Assembly: GCA_009760885.1 (NCBI GenBank)
Contig: CM019719.1
Span: forward strand, 32,764,584-32,828,583
Origin: Achatina immaculata
Lineage: Eukaryota; Mollusca; Gastropoda; Stylommatophora; Achatinidae
Reading direction: 5' to 3'
DNA length: 64,000 nucleotides
Shown here: in pieces, positions 55,930 to 64,000 of the stretch
Layout: the number at the start of each line of letters is the position of its first letter
How positions within the stretch are numbered: the stretch's first letter is position 1
Translations under genes and position numbers: made by a program
The notes under the pieces: generated by a model
What the model saw: only the letters and a program-made list of their open reading frames with translations
Databases searched by the model: none
What the model was told of the DNA's origin: nothing

Positions 55930-56261
55930 ACTGAAACAAAAAGGGTACCGTACAACACAGTTTTCCTTCCAGCTCTGTGCTGTCAGTGTCAAACATGGAC
56001 ACTAACAGCCTGATACAGAAGAAATGTCATCAGGACAGAAATAAGATGTCTAAGGAGAGTATTAAATGTGACAAGAAGAGACCAGATAAGAAATCATACC
56101 ATCAAAGGTTGGAGTGACACTAGTATTACATTGCATCCAGAAACAACAATTCAAATGGTTTGGCCACGTTACACGACAACCACCAGACAGTATATCACAG
56201 ACAGAATTCAAACTAAGATTTGTAGGTGACAGAGGAATAGGCCGTCCACGCAGGAGATCAG
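55930..56261 (+). mobile_element. LINE post-RT tail, interrupted by LINE-T
   Basis: The + strand remnant reads LKQKGYRTTQFSFQLCAV, then QKQQFKWFGHVTRQPPDSIS and RGIGRPRRR. The GHV.R...D and GRPRRR boxes identify a LINE tail of another family. It stops at 56261, where a minus-strand LINE-T 3' end begins. Confidence 0.65.
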
Positions 56262-57180
56262 TCATTCAGTCATTTGCATGTCCCTTGCGGAACTTTGCCT
56301 CCCTAACAGCTCTTCTGTAGGCCTCTCGGTTGTGAGCAAGATTCCCTGCTGCTGATGCGTCCATCTGCAGATCATCAACGATGTCTTGCAGTCATCTTCG
56401 CTTTGGTCTTCCTCTCTTTCTTTTTCCTAATATGTACCCTTCCAAGATGATCTTCTCTAAATTGTCATGACGTTTAATATGTCAAAAATATTTAAATTTT
56501 CTCTGTTTAACCTTCTTTACTAACCATCCTTCTTCAGTATTAAGTTCTTGCAGTCTAGATAAATTTGTTCTTTTCTGCGTTCATGATATTTGAAGAACTG
56601 TTCTGTAGCATTTACATTCAAAGGCATTTATGTGTTTCTCAGCTGTTCTGTTAAGTGTCCAGGGTTCCCAAACATATGTTTAAAAAAATCTTATTTTTAA
56701 AAAAAAATATTTAAAATCTTATTTTTGTAGTTCTGCCTGTTCCTCTCCATAGCTTCTTTAGTTGCATTATTTTTTTGAAGAGCGATAGGTGTCCTCCTTT
56801 TAATATCCTTCATTATATCTCCATTATTACTTAGTAATGATCCAAGATATTAAAAACTCTCCACCTCTTTCAATTTTTCCTCATTGATATATACTTCAGT
56901 TGCCTTATTTGTTTTGTCAGTTGTCATCAGTTTACTTTTCTTTTCATTAAGATAAAGGTTTTCCTCTTCACTGTTCTTATAGACTGATAAAATTAGTTTT
57001 ACCATTCCTTTTTGTGTTGTGGACAATAATACTGTGTAATCAGCATATCTAATCTCTGGTATTCCATAACCTCCAGTTGTTGTGGAATTCCTCATTATAT
57101 TTTCAGTATACAAGTTAAACAAGTAAGGCGACCGTATGCAACCCTGATGGAGCCCTTGTTTCATGTTAAACCTTTTTCAT
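56262..57180 (-). mobile_element. LINE-T, longer copy reaching the RT palm
   Basis: The minus strand starts MKQGLHQGCIRSPYLFNLYT, then IPEIRYADYTVLLSTTQKGM. R-Y-A-D-Y replaces the catalytic YADD, so the active site is damaged. It continues with YKNSEEENLYLNEKKSKLM and the tail, and ends with the common terminus (GGGACATGCAAATGACTGAA). It overlaps and ends the LINE tail at 55930-56261, so it is the younger insertion. Confidence 0.85.
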
Positions 57181-57479
57181 CATTCATGTCACTCCATTAA
57201 CTGCTTCTCTAAAATCGTCCAGTTTGTGGCATAATGGCCCAGGTAACAGCCTTTTGCTATAATCTTCAGACAAACTCAGTAAGATTACAACACATTATAA
57301 ATACAACTGCGCAGATTAAAATTGTTGGCATTTGGCGGGAGACAAATCTACACATAATCCGGAAATTGTGAAAGCATAATAAATCGTAACTTCATCTTGG
57401 ACTGGTTAATCCACGTTAACATGTTTTAGTTTACTGGTATCGGTATGTAAAGGGGATTTGGGGGGGTGGGGGGGTGGGG

Positions 57480-57815
57480 GGATACGCTGTCCGCTTTGGC
57501 AATCAACAACTCATAGTTGACATGCTAGCCTTACGATTGGCGAACCATAGCTGACAAAGACCCTGTCCCACCTCTCCGTTAGTACCCCCCCCCCCCCAAG
57601 TAACAGACCTAACCTGGCTAACGGGGTAAGGATCGCCATAGTCCACATGGTGGTGGAGTCTGCTAAAGAAGTATTGCATAACCCCTACTTTTTTTTAGCT
57701 GCATTCAGGAACTGAAAAAAATGAACTGACACGATCCGCTCCTAAACCGGGATGATGTTGTGCCTCAACATCTTCAGCGCATCGGCTGCATGGAGCGTCA
57801 GCTTGTAGGTCTATG
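57480..57815 (-). mobile_element. R2 repeat copy
   Basis: Shares GGTGGAGTCTGCTAAAGAAG, GTGCCTCAACATCTTCAGCG and the CCTGGCTAACGGGG region with other R2 copies. It is bounded on the right by AAGAAGA, the inverse of a (TTC)n leader. A poly-C run splits it near 57585-57598. Confidence 0.75.
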
Positions 57816-57831
57816 GAGATTTAAGAAGAAG

Positions 57832-57930
57832 ATTGATTGATTGATTGATCTGATTGATTGATTGATTGATCTTTGTTTCAAAAGGGTTACGAATTGGGCA
57901 CGCAGGCCCGTCTGACATCCTGCTCTAGAA
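57832..57930 (-). mobile_element. LINE 3' terminus with (AATC)n tail
   Basis: (GATT)n is followed by GATCTTTGTTTCAAAAGGGT, then TACGAATTGGGCACGCAGG and CCCGTCTGACATCCTG, the inverse of the terminus at 20208. Confidence 0.75.
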
Positions 57931-58097
57931 GATAGAAGAAGAAGAAGATCAGTGTGTAATAAACACACTGGAAAACAATACATATTACTGGATACTTTTA
58001 ACAACACTTTCTGAGCTGCAGCCATGACAAACAACCCAGTGTTAACATCGTAAAAAAAACAAAAACATTTTCTATTGTCGTATATTACTTTATGCAT

Positions 58098-58365
58098 CTT
58101 GTTCTTCTTCTGTGTTCATGGAAATGCCAGCAGAATGTTCTTTACGGCCGATGAAGTGAAGGTTCAGAAGTACGAGCATGATGTCGGATGGGGAGCCAGT
58201 TAAGGCGGCTAGCATGCGGATCCGGGAGTGGAGCTAAAAAAAAAGCACTGAAGTGCAACACTTAGGGCAGATTTCATCGCCACAAGGACCATAGCGAACC
58301 CTGTCCTGAGACTGTTATAGGAAGATCAACGGAGAGATGGGACAATGTCCTAGTTCCCCTTCTCC
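58098..58365 (+). mobile_element. R2 repeat copy, diverged
   Basis: A GTTCTTCTTCTGTGTTC leader, then ATGTTCTTTACGGCCGATGA, GTGAAGGTTC and ATGGGACAATGTCCTAG align with the copy at 13737. It is more diverged than the others. Confidence 0.6.
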
Positions 58366-58550
58366 TCTCCTAAAAGCATGAAAAAGGGGGCGGGGTCCAG
58401 CGGTGCTGTTCTGGGGCCCGGAGGGCTTCCCCTGTTATAAGAGAGTGCTCGGAGAGTTTTCTGGGAGGTGGGGGGGGGGGCGTATAGTGAATGACAACAG
58501 AACGGTTAGTCAATATGGTAAACCGTCAGGGACAGAGAGAATAGTTTTGC

Positions 58551-58735
58551 ACCAGTCATTTGCATGTCCCTTGCGGAACTTTGCCTCCCTAACAGCACTC
58601 CTGTAGGTCTCTCGGTTGTAAGCAAGATGCCCTGCTGCTGATGCGTCCATTTGTAGATTATCAACGATGTCCTGCAGCCATCTTCGCCTTGGTCTTCCTT
58701 TCTTTCTTTTTCCCTTTATGAACCCATCCATGCAC
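58551..58735 (-). mobile_element. LINE-T 3' end, short
   Basis: In reverse complement one clean frame reads FIKGKRKKGRPRRRWLQDIV, then NRETYRSAVREAKFRKGHAN. It is 5'-truncated near 58735, where unrelated sequence with a G-run (58811-58821) begins. Confidence 0.85.
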
Positions 58736-58904
58736 CGCCTTTCACAATTCCTCTCGAAAGACGTTGTTCTTCTCCGCCGGTTGAGAATCTCTGATTTAAT
58801 TTTTTCGATTGGGGGGGGGGGAGGAGAGGGAAGAAGTGAGGCTGTGGTGTCGCGATATATGGCCGAGACGGTTCCAGGATGACGTTGGTGGAAGAAATCT
58901 AACA

Positions 58905-59600
58905 TTCTGTGAGCTTGATCATGGAAATCAACATCCTCAGTACATAAACGTCACAGTCTAAGAGGCTCGGACAGAGTTTAAAATGGTGCTCACGCACCAC
59001 CTTCATAGTTTGGCAGTTAAGAACATACTGTTTCGCCGTCTCCATCTCCTCCAGACCGAGCCAGATACACGTGAACTCTTTGGGGGAATCTCCATTGGTG
59101 GCCTACAGACGGGACAAAACCCTCATGGACCTGTTAGAAGTCCGCCTTAAGACAGAGGACACGATCTTTTATGGTACCGGACGTTGTGGTCGCCGTAGAT
59201 GCAACACTTGCCCGTTTGTTGTTGAGGCTAGCCAGGTTTCATTCCATAAGTTCACGTTGTTAGTTCAAAAGAGCTTCACCTGCACTTCATGCAATATCCT
59301 TTATGCCATTATGTGCAAACGTTGTAATATGAAGTATGTGTATATAGGAGAGACCAGTTTACGCTTAGGATATCGTTTTCGTCAACACCTTAATGATATT
59401 TCCAAGAGAGCGTGGAAACCTGTAGCAACACTTCTGTCAAAGAAACCACCTAGGAAAACGGGACATCTCTGTTAGTGCAATCTGCTTCTGTTCTTTTGAT
59501 AAACGATCTCGGAAGGGTTAAAAACAGCACCTAATTTTCCAGGCTGACTGTATCCATCCAACTGGAACTAACAATAAATTCAGCTTCTTTTAAACTTCTG
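58905..59600 (+). mobile_element. Penelope-like retroelement, C-terminal GIY-YIG endonuclease part
   Basis: The + strand from 59071 encodes SPLVAYRRDKTLMDLLEVRL (the usual LVA.RR.K.L.DLL lead-in), a zinc-binding CGRRRCNTCPFV segment, CTSCNILYAIMCKRC, and then YVYIGETSLRLGYRFRQHLN. The last is the GIY-YIG nuclease core: Y-V-Y-I-G for the YIG half, then conserved Arg and the R-x-x-Q-H helix. After a stop at 59473, other frames give RSRKG and HPTGTNNKFSFF, the typical Penelope C-terminal end. The reverse transcriptase domain upstream is lost, so the copy is truncated. The nuclease normally nicks target DNA for insertion. Confidence 0.85.
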
Positions 59601-60775
59601 TAGATTTTCACTTATTTTCTGGTGTTCATGCTCTACTTTCTTGTCTTAACCCCGTGCATTTCGGTGCAGTTTTTCATTCATAAGTTTTAGCGTTATCTCC
59701 CAACCCTCCCCTTCTTCTCTAGCAGCTATAAAGTTTTTATACAGTAGCTTCCTGGTCTCTTTCCTGCACCACACTCTCACACTGTTTTCTCCCTTTCACC
59801 ACCTACACACCGGTGACATCCGACTGGTCGAAGTTGTTTTACTTTGTCGTCTCCTAGCCATTCATCGATCCTACTTTCCCCGTATTTATTGCGCATTTGT
59901 TGTATTTTGTACTAGGAGGGTGCCACAAGGTAAAGTTTTCCATTTTTCTTATTTTTATTTATGTGTTGTGTTGTTCTTGCATGTAATCCTTGAAAAAAAA
60001 GGCTGAGGCGGAAATATTGGATGATGTATGTTTTTCATTTATATCTGACTTTTATACACTTTCAGCCGTTTGTGTTCTTTCTCACTTTCCTCATTCCCTC
60101 TGTCGTTTTGTAAAACTGGACCATACACCTCTAACTACCGAAATATTTTCAGTGTTGAACAAGGCAGTTAGTAATATTAGCTTCCCTATTAGTAAAAAAC
60201 GATTCGCTTTTAACAGTTTGTCGTAAACGAAACTGCGTCTAAAACCTTGTAATGCGCCATATCTGCAGATAAATTTGAAGAAACAGCATCACATGCCTGC
60301 GTGTAGACGTAACAGTCGGTGGGCGTCTACAGTCGCATATTGTATCTTGTGGTAAGAACTATCACACTGGCAGGAGCATATCACATAAACCATTACTGTT
60401 TTCAGTGACGTAAGAAACTCAGCATGGAGGGAGTTGAGATTACATTACAGAACAGATCCCCACTGTCCGGCTCCGTGATATATCAGCTTTCGCGTGTGGC
60501 AACGCAGTTGAGCAGTATTCAAGAACAGTATACGTCATAACTTTGTTTCTTGTTTGTTTGTTTTTGTTTCTCTTGGAGCGTTGGATGATAGGTCTCAGAG
60601 CGCCTTATCTTCAGGTGTATCGACATGGAAGAATGACCGAAGAGGTCTGTGCTGGCCAATTGACGGAATGTGGTCGGGGGCGCGTGCTGACGCATCTAAC
60701 TCACACTTTAAAACTTTTTGTACTGAGTAACTGTTCTTGTTCGGTCGTATCTAGAGTGAGTACGTGTGTGTGCAT

Positions 60776-60809
<34 letters not shown>

Positions 60810-60860
60810 TATGCAATTCTTTTAAGGAAAAAAAAGACGATTTGCGATGGTCCAGCTGGC
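59601..60860. other. Unrecognised sequence
   Basis: A 78-codon + frame at 59990-60226 (KLDHTPLTTEIFSVLNKAVS, SFPISKKRFAFN) has a more protein-like composition than its surroundings, but I recognise no family. It may belong to the flanking Penelope element or another TE. (GA)n occupies 60781-60810. Confidence 0.35.
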
Positions 60861-60865
60861 GCAGG

Positions 60866-60940
60866 GGTGTCCAACTGGTGCATACGGTCCACGAGGGATT
60901 TTTTTCGGCCCGCGAAATGATATTTATTGTCTTCAAAAAA
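60866..60940 (+). mobile_element. Possible hAT-type terminus
   Basis: GCAGGGGTGTCCAACTGG followed by TTTTTCGGCCCGCGAAATGA resembles the terminal region of hAT transposons (CAGGGGTGTCCAA, then CGGCCCGC). No partner terminus or transposase is found nearby. Confidence 0.35.
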
Positions 60941-61149
60941 TGCAACAACATTCTTAAAAGACTTGAACAGCTAATTAAACACAATCAAGACACATCTACT
61001 TCACATTTTTCTTATTTTGATGTAATGGATTGGGTCGAAAGTTCGTCACGTTTTTGCAGGGTTTCATTGGTGCAAAAACAAACAAACAAAAAAACAAACA
61101 AACATATATTTAGCAGAGTTCTCGGTGGTACGTAATGTTAATAACAATG

Positions 61150-62280
61150 TTTACTTCACCTTTCAAAATACAGTCTATAACTTTCGATGGTCTTCTACAA
61201 TCGCTCAACCAATGCGAGGAGTCTTTTGTAATACCACTTGGAAGGCTTTGAGGTCAAGAAATCTCTCGCACAGGCTTCAGGTAAATTCCCACCCTTGAAG
61301 GAAGTGTGCCAACCGGCGGAATAGATGGTAGTCAGAGAGTGTAAGGTTGGGACTATACGGTGGATTGACTGTGACCTCGATTCCCTCCGATTCCGTGAGT
61401 TGTCCGCGGACAAGGTTGTAAGTGTGCGCTGGTGCGTTGTCGCGCTGGAGAAGCGCCCTCTTCCTGTCCATGAGTACTGGTTATCTGGTGCGCAGAACAT
61501 CATGCAGTCACTTCAGTTACTCAGGATACAGATTCCCGTCGATGGTGCGACCAAATGGAACCAATTCCTAGTGCAGTCCCCACCCTCTCGAAGTTCCACC
61601 AGCTGCAAAGCTTGGCCTTCTTTTCAAACTGGCCTCGTCGGACAACTGCCTCTGCCACCTGGCCTGGCTGGAGCTATAATATGGAGGAGAATCCACTTTT
61701 TATGTCCATTGACGATACGGTGAGGAAAGCTTTTGTCATGTGTTTGCCAGCAGTTGGCGACAGACGTCAACATGTCTCTGCGCTTGTGGGGAGTGAGATC
61801 ATGGGGGACACGTCGAGTCTGAAGCGGGGCTCGTGCAAGTGCTGATCTAGGGGGCTTTGAGAAGGGTCCAGCTGGGCTGGCGAGCGCCGAGTGCTGGCAC
61901 TGGGATTGTCTTCAGCGGCTTGGGTGCAGGGCAGTACCAGTCACTGGTGGTTGAGGGACGTCCCGACCTGAGCTTGTCTTTGATATCGGTGTCCCCAGAT
62001 CTTAAACTTTGGAACCACTTTCTTGCAGTGCTCTCATCGACTGTTCCTTCCCATTCCACACTGCAAATTTCACGGGCACCTACAGAGGCATTCAGCCCTT
62101 TCCTCCACTAATACTTCAGAAGAGCGGAAACGACAACCTTGCTGTCCGCCATATGACAGGAAACACTTCTTTCGCGTTTCATTGGCTAAAAATGGGTACG
62201 CACGTTTTCAGAGTGACGCGGCACATGACTTTAGCATGACGTTACAAATGACAGTACAGCGTATAAGACCTTGACTGAAA
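61150..62280 (-). mobile_element. mariner element, decayed
   Basis: The minus strand reads SVEWEGTVDESTARKWFQ, then LRSGDTDIKDKLRSGRPSTT (the helix-turn-helix and linker of mariner transposases). After a degraded middle it reads RKRALLQRDNAPAHTYNLVR (second catalytic Asp) and VNPPYSPNLTLSDYHLFR, where the third catalytic Asp (usually SPDLAPSDY) has become Asn. It ends with WYYKRLLALVERL. The mutated catalytic site and frameshifts make it inactive. Clear terminal inverted repeats were not found; the ends given are approximate. Confidence 0.8.
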
Positions 62281-62410
62281 TTAGGGTACCGAAAGGCGTG
62301 ATGAATTTCTGACTCACCGTAATAAGTTGGGAAAAACTGATTTAGATGCAGCCCGCCACTCGATTTCCGCGTACACTTGTGGCCCTTGAGCCCACAGAAT
62401 TTGGACACCC

Positions 62411-62467
62411 GAGACACAGAAGTTAGAGCCGAGACACAGAAGTTAGAGCCGAGACACAGAAGTTAGT
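62411..62467. repeat. 20-bp tandem repeat, 3 copies
   Basis: The unit is GAGACACAGAAGTTAGAGCC. Confidence 0.95.
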
Positions 62468-63912
62468 GCTGGGCACTATACGGTGTTTTAGGAACCGAAT
62501 TTTTCGGGTACCCGTTTAGTAAGTATTCATGGAGCCGATTCTTGGAGTTATTTTCCTTGGTACTTTTTTTTAAGGTTGGGGTAAGGGGTGGGGAGGGGGG
62601 CGATTTAGGAACAGCTTTATTATCGAGCACACAGCTGTTACGTTTCGGTCTACACGTTAATCATACAAAAATATGCAGGACAAAGAAGCAGAGAAAGAAG
62701 ATAAAATATAAATTCACATGAAGGAAATGTAACAAATAAGGGTGGGAAAAATAGTAAGAGAGACAGACAGACAGACAGGGGGGAGAGAGAGAGAGGAAGA
62801 GAGAGAGAGAGAGAGGAAGAAAGAGAGAGAGAGAACATAGCTGTGACTTGCAAAAAGCTGAGTCCAAGAGTGCGTGTGGTGGAATTACGTGAATGTTTAA
62901 ATGAAGATTTTGGTGTAGGAAAAACGGAAAAGAGAGAGAGAGAGGGATATAATGGTAATCAAGCCGAGAAAAGGGCTAGTGGAACAGATTAATGTGGTTG
63001 GAGTGGAGGGTTTGTAGTCTTGTACAGTGAGGCCTCGTTCTGGGTTATAAGTTACAGGTGAGAAAAGAGTATAACTTAGTAGAGAGGGAATTACGACTGT
63101 ACAGAAAGGGAAAGTTAAGTAAAGCTGAATTCCGGACTAACTGGTTTACTAATAAAGCTGTTCCTACTTTTGTTGTAAATAGTTGAACATTTTGTTATCA
63201 CAGCTTTATTGCAGTGACTTTATGTATATTTATATATACTCTTAGGTATACTTATACCCGAAAACTATTCATGTGTTGGTAAATGTGAGTGATGGTTTGC
63301 AAATAAGACAAATCACAATCTCCCCATGGTATTCCATTTGTCTCCACACAGAACTGCTATAAGATCTTTGAGCGCTTTTTTTGCATATAACGTTCACATT
63401 AAAACACGTTGAACCACGTGAGTGAAGTAAATATAGAAACAGTGATTCAAGGAAAAAACAATACATGCTTATAACAACAAGAGGATATCAATATGTTCAA
63501 CATTAACAATAACATCAGCACGTCTAATAACTGCACAGTACAGAAGTATAAGGTTATTATAGTTCAAAGGGTTCCATCAATTAACACTGGAAGAACAAAG
63601 GCTGTAATGTGTATTGTGAAAGGAAAGGGAGCGAAAAGGAGGGGCTACCTACGGAGTGACAGCGCGATGGCGGTTTCCCTCTACCACACACCAGCCCGTC
63701 AACGCCTCTGACGTCGACAAACGGTTCTACAAAACGACTTTACTCATATTTGGAACCGACTTGGATTGTGTTTTATAAATCAGTTTCAATGGGATACTAC
63801 TCGGTATCAAAAATTGGTTTGTGTCCGGAATCGGTTTGTAAGAACCGAGTACCCGGTTTTTATCGGAAGAACCGACAGAACCGGTTCCTAATTCGGTTCC
63901 TGCTCAGCTGTA
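62463..63912. mobile_element. Candidate non-autonomous DNA transposon
   Basis: The left part has TAGTGCTGGGCACTATACGG, AGGAACCGAAT and CGGGTACCCG. The right part, read inversely, has AGGAACCGAATTAGGAACCG and CCGGGTACTCGG. These inverted words in the same order suggest two ends of one element of about 1.45 kb. The interior holds a purine-rich microsatellite (62758-62834) and no transposase. The terminal bases themselves do not match perfectly. Confidence 0.4.
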
Positions 63913-64000
63913 ACAAAAGTAGGAAACCGCTGGCTTTGTTGTACAGAATTACTCACCGGACCTGCAGATATAAAACTGTACAATTGTCGATCGTTCTGGC

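Noticed and set aside
59990..60226. 78-codon frame with protein-like composition
   Set aside because: No family recognised, no splice-site or homologous support; left as an unresolved note rather than a gene.
50307..64000. Catalytic exons of the trypsin-like protease
   Set aside because: I looked for AAHC, DIAL and GDSGGP type motifs on the + strand and found none, so no further exon is claimed.

Overview
This is a eukaryotic, intron-containing and extremely repeat-rich genomic window. It holds no operons, ribosome-binding sites, CRISPR arrays or rRNA. The mix of non-LTR retrotransposons with RNase H or short-repeat tails, a Penelope-like GIY-YIG element, Tc1/mariner elements, tRNA-headed SINEs and a thrombospondin-repeat/serine-protease gene suggests an invertebrate animal, most plausibly a lophotrochozoan such as a gastropod mollusc. 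The taxon is an inference; nothing in the window proves it.

Host gene. I can support one cellular gene, on the + strand. Four exons have clean splice sites and matching phases: 15536-15799 (one TSP1 repeat), 16585-16743 plus the start of 19811-20036 (a second TSP1 repeat split by an intron, then an Asp/Glu-rich linker), and 50167-50306 (the activation peptide and N-terminus of a trypsin-like protease, with RVVGG). The first exons lie left of 15.5 kb and were not recognised. The catalytic exons (His, Asp, Ser) were not found up to 64 kb and probably lie beyond the window. The 30-kb intron from 20037 to 50166 holds about half of the window's mobile DNA.

Mobile DNA, left to right. Repeated 5'-truncated LINE 3' ends of one family (called LINE-T here, for its tetranucleotide tail) occur at 2.7, 3.3, 10.6, 30.5, 36.5, 52.8, 56.3 and 58.6 kb. 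Other LINE pieces lie at 4.3, 12.9, 14.7, 17.2, 33.6, 34.6 (reverse transcriptase), 50.6 and 55.9 kb. LINEs with an RNase H domain lie at 26.2-27.1 and 39.0-40.0 kb. A mariner with intact ends sits inside a 26-bp satellite (23466-24508). Two palindromic 'foldback' mariner derivatives lie at 30.9 and 45.7 kb, and a decayed mariner at 61.2-62.3 kb. A Tc1 element (39978-43887) is broken by two insertions of a long, modular, non-coding repeat with target-site duplications. A tRNA-headed SINE with a perfect 13-bp duplication is at 55597-55850. A Penelope-like element ends at about 59.6 kb.

Tandem repeats. More than twenty unrelated minisatellites (periods 14-70 bp) cover roughly 9 kb. Several grow out of identifiable sequences: a LINE tail (3.7 kb), a hAT-like terminal repeat (8.6 kb) and, most strikingly, the 3' splice site of the host gene's third exon (19.2-19.8 kb). 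Long open frames over these arrays are a by-product of repetition and are not annotated as genes.
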